Assembly (NCBI RefSeq): GCF_963676815.1
Contig: NZ_OY781365.1
Location: 5,180,501 to 5,244,500 of the forward strand
Reading direction: 5' to 3'
Length of the DNA stretch: 64,000 nucleotides
Source: an uncultured Draconibacterium sp.
GTDB taxonomy: Bacteria; Bacteroidota; Bacteroidia; Bacteroidales; Prolixibacteraceae
Numbering within the stretch: the first letter of the stretch is position 1; every line of letters starts with the position of its first letter. Of this stretch, positions 16,964 to 24,326 are shown piece after piece. A program made the position numbers and the translations under genes. The notes under the pieces are model-generated. The model had not been told where the DNA came from. It made no database searches and worked only from the letters and a program-made list of their open reading frames with translations.

Positions 16964-18052
16964 CTACTTAAATTCTTTATAATAATCAACGTTTTCTTTT
17001 GTGATGATATCAATGGGGGTATAGCTTTCTTTCTGTATCTCTCTTTTTTGTACAACACTTCTAAATAGCTTGTTAACAGCATTGTAACCCTGGTCTTCAG
17101 GCCGTTGGCAGATGAGAAACTGCACCATGTCTTTTTTCAGAAATTCAACATTTTCCTTAATTAAATCATGTCCTATTACTTTGATATGCTCAAGCTTGTA
17201 TTTTTGCAGAAGTTGGCCTACATTAAATACTTTCGAGTTGGTAACAAAAATTCCTTTTATATTCTTGCTGGTAATATCCTTTTCTAAGGCTTCCATCCAC
17301 TCATCGGAGTCGGTATTAGGGATTTCGATTGTAAACAGTTGATGATCATTCCCTTTTTTGTTTTTGAACCACTCGTAAAAACCTTTTTCGCGCTGAACTA
17401 AATGGTTTTGATTATCCATCTCCTTTGCAAAATGAATAACCAAAATATTTCCTTCGGCAACCATCAAATCAAGTAATTTGCCCGAAACAAGTCCGCTTTG
17501 GTACGAATTCTGACCAATATAACTAAGTTGGCCCATCTCTTTTAAATCCGAGTCGATAAATACAAAAGGAATTTCCAGTTCCTTTAATTCTTCGATAAAT
17601 ACCGACGCCTCTTTTTTGAAAAATGGAGCCAGTACAACTCCGTCAGGTTTAAGTTCCAGTACTTTGTTGGCAGCATCAACAAAACTTTTTGAGCTGAATT
17701 GATTGAATGTAAACGATTCGATTTGAAGTCCATATTGCGGTAATTCCGAAATTCGTTTGTGAATACCTTTTATTGGTTTTGCCCAATAACCTTCTTCTGA
17801 AGGAGGCTGAGGAAGCAGGGTTGCAAATGTTGCCGATTTTTTTGAGGCAAGCGTACTTGCTAAAATATTTGGCTGATAGTTTAGCTCTTTTACAATTTCA
17901 AGAATTTTCTTTTTTGTTGATTTTGCAACTTCGCCGCGGTTGTGTAAAACCCTGTCGACAGTGCCAATTGAGACCTTTGCTCTTTCGGCAATATCCTTTA
18001 TTCGTATTTGTTTATTTAGTTCGATAGCGCTTCTTATTTTATGATTAAAAAT
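16964..18052 (-). CDS. LacI-family transcriptional regulator with a non-standard start codon
   Basis: Reading the minus strand shows an intact LacI protein. An N-terminal helix-turn-helix (IRIKDIAERAKVSIGTV) and hinge (ILASTLASKK) precede a periplasmic-binding-protein-like sensor domain of about 280 residues. The frame is open from a TGA at 18074-18076 to the stop at 16964, but contains no ATG, GTG or TTG before 17536, which lies inside the sensor domain. Translation must therefore begin at an unusual codon (ATT at 18050-18052 is my placeholder, giving 362 residues), or the start has mutated. It heads the sugar-acid operon, ending 5 nt before the SDR gene. A promoter and palindrome lie just upstream. 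The ligand is probably a sugar acid. Confidence 0.75.
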   Translation of the reverse strand: MFNHKIRSAIELNKQIRIKDIAERAKVSIGTVDRVLHNRGEVAKSTKKKILEIVKELNYQPNILASTLASKKSATFATLLPQPPSEEGYWAKPIKGIHKRISELPQYGLQIESFTFNQFSSKSFVDAANKVLELKPDGVVLAPFFKKEASVFIEELKELEIPFVFIDSDLKEMGQLSYIGQNSYQSGLVSGKLLDLMVAEGNILVIHFAKEMDNQNHLVQREKGFYEWFKNKKGNDHQLFTIEIPNTDSDEWMEALEKDITSKNIKGIFVTNSKVFNVGQLLQKYKLEHIKVIGHDLIKENVEFLKKDMVQFLICQRPEDQGYNAVNKLFRSVVQKREIQKESYTPIDIITKENVDYYKEFK

Positions 18053-18084
18053 TGAAGGTTTAGATCCTCGCTTTCAAAGCTAAA

Positions 18085-18092
18085 CAAAAATA
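18085..18092 (-). promoter_or_regulatory. Candidate -7 box of the LacI-led operon
   Basis: On the minus strand TATTTTTG matches TAnnTTTG. Transcription would start near 18080, about 28 nt before the placeholder ATT start. The expected -33 region overlaps the 18102-18117 palindrome and has no clear TTTG, as expected for a regulated promoter. Confidence 0.5.
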
Positions 18093-18101
18093 TTAGGATA
18101 T

Positions 18102-18117
18102 CCGTGTTCGTACACGG
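18102..18117. promoter_or_regulatory. Palindromic operator candidate for the LacI regulator
   Basis: CCGTGT-TCGT-ACACGG is a perfect 6+4+6 inverted repeat placed 9 nt upstream of the -7 box, covering the spacer and -33 region. Its size and position fit a LacI-family operator that represses the regulator's own operon. No second copy was noticed in the window. Confidence 0.55.
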
Positions 18118-18157
18118 AAAAATTATAGCATTACCTACTTTTCAGGAAATGGATATT

Positions 18158-18982
18158 TTAAAATTTTGCCAGGTTTTCGTCTGGTCTTTCTTCAAGTAGA
18201 TGTGGATTTTTAAGCAAATATTTGATATGGCGGAAAAGGCGTCCACCATGCGAGCCGTCAACAACACGATGATCGAGAGTAGCAGAAAGCAGCATAATTC
18301 GTCGCGGAACAATTTCTCCGTTAACCACCGCTGGTTTGTTTTGTACAGTTCCCAATATCATTACAAGCGACACATTAGACGAGGGTAGCAACGAACCATA
18401 ACCTGTATCCAGTCCAACAGTACCAATATTCGATACCACATAGGAACCAAAACTGTTTGAGTCGAGGCCAATTCCAGGCAACGAAACTCCCCAATCAATA
18501 GTTAGTACACGATATAAACGGAACAACCATTTTCGGAAAGGCCAGGGTACGCGCGCCAGCATATTTTTCGATTGCATTTCATCGCGTTCATTTCCTTTTC
18601 GCGACTGGCGGATATGCTCTGCAATTTCGTCGGTAACTTCCTGGATGGTGCGCTGGTCGGCATTTTCAACTTTTACCGAGCCCATTTCGCCACCGGCCAA
18701 CAAAACACTTACAACACCGTCAACCTGTTTGCGCTGAGCAATTTTCGAGCCCTTAACAAAGGTGTTAAGTTCCGGAACTTCGTTTCTGATTGCCCTGCCA
18801 ATAATTAGTGTGATTATGTATGTGAGCGTGGTTTTTAAGCCCTCTTTCCTTTTTTTAGCAATGTATTTTTCAATGTCGGTAACATCCAACTCAACCATGC
18901 CATATATCTTTGAATCGGTAGGTTTTTTGTAAATGGTTGACGCTACCTTGCGCCAGTCTGAATTATAATCAATATGCTCCAT
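18158..18982 (-). CDS. Stand-alone E2-type (2-oxoacid dehydrogenase) acyltransferase domain protein
   Basis: The 274-residue protein has the fold and the catalytic HxxxDG motif (His238, Asp242) of the E2 core of 2-oxoacid dehydrogenase complexes, related to chloramphenicol acetyltransferase. It has no lipoyl domain and no peripheral-subunit-binding domain, so it cannot be an ordinary E2. A hydrophobic segment (TLTYIITLIIGRAI) and a middle insert (PWPFRKWLFRLYRVL) are also visible. No E1 or E3 genes are nearby. It probably transfers an acyl group in another context. It is transcribed alone, divergent from the sigma factor gene. Confidence 0.75.
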   Translation of the reverse strand: MEHIDYNSDWRKVASTIYKKPTDSKIYGMVELDVTDIEKYIAKKRKEGLKTTLTYIITLIIGRAIRNEVPELNTFVKGSKIAQRKQVDGVVSVLLAGGEMGSVKVENADQRTIQEVTDEIAEHIRQSRKGNERDEMQSKNMLARVPWPFRKWLFRLYRVLTIDWGVSLPGIGLDSNSFGSYVVSNIGTVGLDTGYGSLLPSSNVSLVMILGTVQNKPAVVNGEIVPRRIMLLSATLDHRVVDGSHGGRLFRHIKYLLKNPHLLEERPDENLAKF

Positions 18983-19043
18983 ATAACGATTTTAGGTATC
19001 AATCGTTTTCTAAAAAAAATCGAATAATTGCGGCTTTAGGTCG

Positions 19044-19051
19044 CAAATGTA
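19044..19051 (-). promoter_or_regulatory. Candidate -7 box of the E2-like gene
   Basis: TACATTTG on the minus strand fits TAnnTTTG, 62 nt upstream of the ATG at 18982. No good -33 TTTG is visible. Confidence 0.45.
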
Positions 19052-19217
19052 ACGGTTTATATGGAAATCCATTAAGAAAAGGCCCACCGATTAATGATTT
19101 TTAATTTTTGTTTGAAGTAAAATTTGCTCCATCCGGTTGCTTGGAGTAACCAGTGTTTTACCAACTTTTCTGCACTAAATTTTGCACTACCAAATAATTG
19201 CTTGTCATTTTAAATAG

Positions 19218-19247
19218 TTTGCAAATAATTTTAAAAGCATACTTTTG
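19218..19247 (+). promoter_or_regulatory. Consensus housekeeping promoter of the sigma/anti-sigma operon
   Basis: TTTG at 19218-19221 and TACTTTTG at 19240-19247, separated by 18 nt, match the Bacteroidota -33/-7 consensus exactly. The leader to the ATG at 19292 would be about 40 nt. Confidence 0.75.
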
Positions 19248-19291
19248 TACGCTTAAACTTAACTGTATCTATACTAACTCGATTTTTTTTC

Positions 19292-19885
19292 ATGGAACCA
19301 AATCTTGAAACAATATTGTTCAGGAGGTTTAAAGAAGGTGATTATGTGGCCTTCAACAATCTTTTCAAAAAGTACTATCAGCCGCTTTATCTTTTCGCTA
19401 ATAAATTTGTTGAAGAGGATTTGGCTAAAGACTTTGTGCAAGATTGTTTTTACGAACTATGGAAAAACCGGGAAAAGATTGAATTGAAAACCACGCTTTC
19501 TGCTTATCTGTTCACTATTGTAAAAAATCGTTGCTTTAAACATTTCGAAAAAGAAAGGGTTAGAGCAGACAAATTGAATGAAATTCAGTTGCAATTAAAA
19601 CAAGAAGAACTAAACTACTTTTTTTATTCCGAAAAAAGTGTTTTAGAGTTTGAAATTCGCGACAGGATAAAAAACACAATAGAAAAACTACCGCCAAAAT
19701 GCGCCCAAATATTTAACGATAGCAGGTTTAATGGTTTGTCAAACAAGGAGATTGCCAGCAAACACGATATCTCTATAAAATCGGTTGAGAAGCACATTTC
19801 AAAAGCCCTTAAAATCTTTCAAAACGAATTTAAAGACCTTTCTTACATCTTTTTTCTATTCAATTTTCAAAATAACTACAATTAG
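19292..19885 (+). CDS. ECF-type RNA polymerase sigma factor of a SusCD locus
   Basis: A 197-residue sigma-70 family factor with region 2 (YQPLYLFANKFVEEDLAKDFVQDCFYELW) and a C-terminal region 4 helix-turn-helix (GLSNKEIASKHDISIKSVEKHISKAL). It directs polymerase to the promoter of the downstream outer-membrane transporter genes. The FecR anti-sigma gene follows after 38 nt, and SusC and SusD come next. This is the usual trans-envelope signalling arrangement. The hydrophobic tail is slightly longer than normal. The promoter upstream is a consensus housekeeping type, so the switch is probably expressed constitutively and controlled by release from FecR. Confidence 0.92.
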   Translation: MEPNLETILFRRFKEGDYVAFNNLFKKYYQPLYLFANKFVEEDLAKDFVQDCFYELWKNREKIELKTTLSAYLFTIVKNRCFKHFEKERVRADKLNEIQLQLKQEELNYFFYSEKSVLEFEIRDRIKNTIEKLPPKCAQIFNDSRFNGLSNKEIASKHDISIKSVEKHISKALKIFQNEFKDLSYIFFLFNFQNNYN

Positions 19886-19923
19886 AGGTAGGGTAAACTT
19901 CACCAAAAATACTCTTATTAGAA

Positions 19924-20919
19924 ATGAACGACAAAAACACTGAAAATATCAATCAGTCTATTCTGTATTTTATTCAGGGAAATGCAAATGAAAAAGAACA
20001 CGCTGAAGTGTTAAACTGGATAAATGAGAATCCGGAAAACAGGAAAGAGCTGTTTAAACAGAAAGATTTGTGGAATGCTGCTGAAATTGATTCGGACAGA
20101 CTGATAGAACTTGAAAACAGTGAATGGCGCAAATTGCAACACCGAATAGATAAGGCGAAAGTAAAACGCGGATTCTTTAAGGAGTTGGTGAAAATTGCAG
20201 CAATTATTGTTGTGGCTCTAGGAGTTGGCTGGATGAGTCATTATTTATACACCGAAACAGCCTCGGCACGAAAAGTTGAAATGCGAACTGTGGAGGCGAT
20301 AAAAGGACAGATTAAAGAAGTGTTTTTGGCCGATGGTACCCATGTTTGGTTAAATGCCGGTTCGCAACTCTCATTTCCGTCGGACTTTACAGAGAAGAAC
20401 CGTGAGATTAGTTTGCACGGCGAAGCTTATTTTGAAGTAACCTCGAGCGAAAAAAATCCATTTCTGGTAAAAACAGGAAACCATACCGTAAAAGTTACCG
20501 GAACCAAATTTAACATTTGCGAATACCCCGAAGATAAAATGATTGAAACCACGCTCGTTGAAGGAAAAGTAAAAATCATTTCGGGCAATTTCTTTAAGGA
20601 TTTGTATCCCGGCGAACAGGCAACTTTTTACACCGAAACGGCTGAAGTTTTAATTGGCGAAAAGGATTTTGACATTTACACCGCCTGGCGCGAAGGTCGC
20701 TATGAATTCCGTAACGAATCGGTTGATAAGGTTTTTCAGATTATGGAACGCTGGTGGGATGTTGATATCGACTATAATAAAGAGGCATTTAAATACGAAT
20801 ATATCTCGGGAGTACTGAGAAAACATAAACCAATTAAACAACACTTTGAAGTTATCAATGAGTTAGTCCCCATTGATTATCACATTGATAACGACGACAT
20901 CACAGTAACACTAAAATAA
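19924..20919 (+). CDS. FecR-family anti-sigma factor
   Basis: An inner-membrane anti-sigma protein of 331 residues. The N-terminal ~85 residues bind the sigma factor in the cytoplasm. One membrane segment (IAAIIVVALGVGWMSHYLY) is followed by a periplasmic FecR domain (LADGTHVWLNAGSQLSFP, GEAYFEV, FLVKTGNHTVKVTGTKFNI) and a C-terminal STN-like DUF4974 domain. It receives the signal from the SusC N-terminal STN/plug region and frees the sigma factor. Neighbours on both sides agree with this role. Confidence 0.93.
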   Translation: MNDKNTENINQSILYFIQGNANEKEHAEVLNWINENPENRKELFKQKDLWNAAEIDSDRLIELENSEWRKLQHRIDKAKVKRGFFKELVKIAAIIVVALGVGWMSHYLYTETASARKVEMRTVEAIKGQIKEVFLADGTHVWLNAGSQLSFPSDFTEKNREISLHGEAYFEVTSSEKNPFLVKTGNHTVKVTGTKFNICEYPEDKMIETTLVEGKVKIISGNFFKDLYPGEQATFYTETAEVLIGEKDFDIYTAWREGRYEFRNESVDKVFQIMERWWDVDIDYNKEAFKYEYISGVLRKHKPIKQHFEVINELVPIDYHIDNDDITVTLK

Positions 20920-20980
20920 GATTAAAAACACTAACTAAACTACTTCTGCCTATGATATGAGAATCCTACTTTTCTACAAA

Positions 20981-21011
20981 AAACGGGAAATACGCCACAT
21001 ACTTCCCGTTT
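20981..21011 (+). terminator. Hairpin between the anti-sigma gene and susC
   Basis: A 9-bp perfect stem AAACGGGAA/TTCCCGTTT (20981-20989 with 21003-21011) with a 13-nt loop, followed only by a short T run. It probably stops or reduces read-through from the sigma/anti-sigma operon and leaves susC to its own promoter. No TAnnTTTG box was seen before susC, which would fit ECF-sigma control. Confidence 0.5.
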
Positions 21012-21062
21012 AACATTACAAGTGTAATTTTTTGATTTATAAATTAAAATCGTAGCGAAACT

Positions 21063-24000
21063 ATGAAAAAAAAACTAATCCACCTCTTTCTTTTTGAAAG
21101 AAGAAGGGGGAGAAAACTGTTTCTTGTTATGAAACTATCCCTTTTTTTAATTTTAATAAGCTTAGTCAGCGTTTCAGCCAGTGTATACTCGCAATCAGTG
21201 CGAGTTGATATGGAATTGCGCGATGCAAGCCTCGAGAATGTTTTTCAATCCATTCAGGATCAAACCGAGTTTGATGTTTTCTATAAAAACGAACATCTGC
21301 CACGTTATAAAAAGGTTGATGCTGTTTATGCAAAAGCAACTGTTGAGCATGTATTAGATGATGTACTGAGTGGTACAGGTTTAAAATACAGGGTGTTCAA
21401 CAAAGACATTGTGATAACTAAAAATACCGGAAACGGAAGCATGCAGGCACAGCAGCAAAATACGGTTCGCGGAGTTATTACCGATCTGGATGGATCGCCA
21501 CTGCCGGGTGTTACCATTGTTGTAAAAGGAACCACAAACGGTACAGTTACAAATTTAGAGGGAGCTTATTCGTTGCCCGGTGTTCCTGAAAATGCGACTC
21601 TTCAATTTTCGTTTGTTGGTATGCAACCTCAGGAAATAGCAGTTGGTAATCAAACCGAAATAAATGTTACCATGCTTGCTGATGCTATTAATGTTGATGA
21701 AGTTGTGGTTGTAGGTTATGGTACTTTAGAGAAAAAAGAAGTAACCAGTTCAATTACCAGCGTAAAATCAAAAGACCTTATTCCCGGTGGATCAGGAAAT
21801 CCGCTTATTGGAATGCAGGGAAAAGTTACCGGTTTAAGTATTCAGTCAACTAACGGAACCAGCCCGAACGCCACAACATCGGTGCAGTTGCGTGGAGTTG
21901 CTTCTGTTTTGGCCGGGCAAGGACCGCTTATTGTAATTGACGGAGTACCCGGAGGAAGCCTGAACTCGGTAAGCCGCGAAGATATTGAATCGATTGATGT
22001 ATTGAAAGATGCATCAGCCGGAGCAATTTATGGTACGCGTGCCGCAGGAGGTGTAATTCTTATTACTACAAAATCGGCAAAGGCCGGTAAAATTCGTTTG
22101 ACCTACACTTCGGAATTTACAACCGAAACCATTCGCCGCAAACCGGAAGTTTTAAGTGCCCAAGAATTTGTAGCCAACGATTTGGGAACGGATTACGGAA
22201 GCTCTACCGATTGGTACGACGAAGTTACTGTTGACAATCCGTTTAGTCAACGTCATCATATAAACTTAAGTGGTGGTTCTGAAACCTCACGTATTTATGC
22301 CACAATCCTGAAATCTGATCAGGAAGGTATTGCCATTGGCGATAAACGGGAAGAAATGGGCGGCCGCATTAACGCCAACTTTTCTTTAATTGATGGATTT
22401 GCTGAAATTATTGCTCATGCCGATTACCGTAAAACAAACAGCGATCGTTCGCACAATGGTATTTTCGATATGGCTTTAAAACTCAATCCTACACAACCAG
22501 CCTACGACGAAACACAAGTTCACGGTTATAATGTTTGGACCGGTGGTTGGGAATATTATAATCCCGTTGCAGATATTAATTTGCGTACCGACCAAGGACA
22601 CTCTACGAACTTTCTTGGTGATGTGACTTTGAAGTTGAACATCACCGATAATTTGAGTACACAAGCCATGATTGCGCATCGTTCAAACGAATACCGCGAT
22701 ATTTTATACTATTCTGCACAACACAAAGAGTCGTTGGACAACGCCAGAGCAGGTCATGCTCGTCAGGCATACGGCCGAAATATGGATAAAACCTTCGAGT
22801 GGCTGGCAAAGTATATTAACACTTTTGGAGATCATTCAATTAACGCGGTGGCCGGTTACAGTTTCCAAGAGTTTAATGCCGATGGTTTTGATATGGAAAA
22901 CTATGATTTCCCGGTTGACGGAATCGAAGCCTGGGATATGGGCAAAGGAACATTCCTTTCGGAAGGAAAAGCAGGAATGGGGTCGTGGAAAGATCCTCGC
23001 GAAAGATTGATCGCTTTCTTTGGTCGTGCCAATTATACTTTCCGCGAAAAATATATTCTTTCGGTAAGTGGACGTTACGAAGGTTCTTCGAAATTCTACA
23101 CCGACAACCAATGGGGATTTTTCCCTGCAGTATCAGCCGGATGGCGAATTGGTGACGAAACTTTTATGAGCAGTCTTGATTTTCTGAGCGACTTAAAACT
23201 GCGTGGTGGTTATGGTGTAACCGGTAACCAAAGTTTTGACCCGGGGGCAGCAACACGTATGTATGCTTCAGATACTTGGTGGTTGGTCGACGATGAATGG
23301 ATATACACCTATGGATCAGCCCACAACCAAAACAAAAACCTGCAGTGGGAAGAGAAAAAAGAATTTAACGTTGGTGTTGATTTCGGATTATTCGATAATA
23401 AACTGACTGGTAAGTTCGATTTATACGATCGTAAAGTAGATAAGATGATTTACGATATTTCAGTATCTGTGCCACCTGCAGTACACGACAAAACAACCAT
23501 GAACGTTGGTAGCTTGCGTAACAAAGGGTGGGAAGCTGAAGTAAATTATGATGCTGTAAGTTCTGCAAATTGGGACTATTCAACAACGTTCCGTATTTCA
23601 CACAATAAATCAACTCTGGAGTCGCTTTGGGGCAGTCAAACTTATTGGGATAGGGTAGGATTTCCTGCTCCTGGCTCTCCGGGTAATGCTGTTCGTTTGT
23701 TCCCGGGGCAAGATATTGGTAAATTTTACGTATGGCGTTTTGCCGGTTTTACCGAAGAGGGAAACTGGATGTTGTACGACAAAGATGGAAACGCGTTTGA
23801 TGTAACCAAACAAACAAAAACTAACGACGATAAAGCATTTGTTGGAAATGCAATTCCAAAAGTGCAAATGTCGTGGAATAACACCGTTAGTTTTAGAAAC
23901 TTCGAATTGGAAGCCTTTTTTACCAGTTGGTTAGGACACGATATATATAATACTATTGATATGTATTATGGTTTGCCAAATGTTGAGGAACAAAACGTTC

Positions 24001-24308
24001 TGTCGCATGCGTTTGATAAAAACAAAGATGTTACCGGCGAAAAAGAGCTTTCTGACTACTGGATTGAAGACGGTGATTTTATCAAGTTGAAAGCCTTGAC
24101 ACTGCGCTATCGTTTTGATACCGGAAACATCAACTGGTTGCAAAAAGCCAACGTTTATGTTACCGGAAGAGACCTGTTTACCATCACGTCTTATTCGGGA
24201 GCTGATCCGGAGTCGAACATCAATGGTTTGGATCCCGGTTTCGAGTGGCATAATAACATTTATCCACGTACCCGTACCTGGACTTTGGGTGTGCAATTAA
24301 CTTTTTAA
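21063..24308 (+). CDS. SusC/RagA family TonB-linked outer-membrane transporter with STN signalling domain
   Basis: A 1081-residue outer-membrane importer that takes up an oligomeric nutrient with the SusD lipoprotein, powered by TonB. The basic N-terminal extension and signal peptide end near VYSQ. A secretin/TonB N-terminal (STN) signalling domain lies at about 48-120, then a carboxypeptidase-regulatory domain (VRGVITDLDGSPLPGV), then the SusC plug signature (VDEVVVVGYGTLEKKEVT, GTRAAGGVILITTK), then the beta barrel ending in LGVQLTF. The STN domain fits the sigma/FecR pair upstream. A second possible start, the ATG at 21129, would shorten the signal region by 22 residues. The substrate is unknown because no glycoside hydrolase, lyase or peptidase gene is adjacent. 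Confidence 0.95.
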   Translation: MKKKLIHLFLFERRRGRKLFLVMKLSLFLILISLVSVSASVYSQSVRVDMELRDASLENVFQSIQDQTEFDVFYKNEHLPRYKKVDAVYAKATVEHVLDDVLSGTGLKYRVFNKDIVITKNTGNGSMQAQQQNTVRGVITDLDGSPLPGVTIVVKGTTNGTVTNLEGAYSLPGVPENATLQFSFVGMQPQEIAVGNQTEINVTMLADAINVDEVVVVGYGTLEKKEVTSSITSVKSKDLIPGGSGNPLIGMQGKVTGLSIQSTNGTSPNATTSVQLRGVASVLAGQGPLIVIDGVPGGSLNSVSREDIESIDVLKDASAGAIYGTRAAGGVILITTKSAKAGKIRLTYTSEFTTETIRRKPEVLSAQEFVANDLGTDYGSSTDWYDEVTVDNPFSQRHHINLSGGSETSRIYATILKSDQEGIAIGDKREEMGGRINANFSLIDGFAEIIAHADYRKTNSDRSHNGIFDMALKLNPTQPAYDETQVHGYNVWTGGWEYYNPVADINLRTDQGHSTNFLGDVTLKLNITDNLSTQAMIAHRSNEYRDILYYSAQHKESLDNARAGHARQAYGRNMDKTFEWLAKYINTFGDHSINAVAGYSFQEFNADGFDMENYDFPVDGIEAWDMGKGTFLSEGKAGMGSWKDPRERLIAFFGRANYTFREKYILSVSGRYEGSSKFYTDNQWGFFPAVSAGWRIGDETFMSSLDFLSDLKLRGGYGVTGNQSFDPGAATRMYASDTWWLVDDEWIYTYGSAHNQNKNLQWEEKKEFNVGVDFGLFDNKLTGKFDLYDRKVDKMIYDISVSVPPAVHDKTTMNVGSLRNKGWEAEVNYDAVSSANWDYSTTFRISHNKSTLESLWGSQTYWDRVGFPAPGSPGNAVRLFPGQDIGKFYVWRFAGFTEEGNWMLYDKDGNAFDVTKQTKTNDDKAFVGNAIPKVQMSWNNTVSFRNFELEAFFTSWLGHDIYNTIDMYYGLPNVEEQNVLSHAFDKNKDVTGEKELSDYWIEDGDFIKLKALTLRYRFDTGNINWLQKANVYVTGRDLFTITSYSGADPESNINGLDPGFEWHNNIYPRTRTWTLGVQLTF

Positions 24309-24326
24309 CCTTTAAATTAAATTGTT

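Larger units (their letters stand above)
18983..19291. other. Divergent intergenic region with promoters on both strands
   Basis: This 309-bp stretch has no gene. It carries a minus-strand TACATTTG box (19044-19051) serving the E2-like gene and a plus-strand promoter (19218-19247) serving the sigma factor. Confidence 0.6.

Noticed and set aside
16964..17536. Reading the LacI gene as a 190-residue truncated pseudogene
   Set aside because: Hand translation shows the same frame stays open another ~170 codons upstream with an intact helix-turn-helix; only a standard start codon is missing.
17773..18027. Plus-strand open frame of 84 codons
   Set aside because: It overlaps the helix-turn-helix region of the LacI gene on the other strand and shows no family features.
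22672..23010. 112-codon plus-strand frame inside susC
   Set aside because: It lies entirely within the SusC barrel in another frame and has no independent support.
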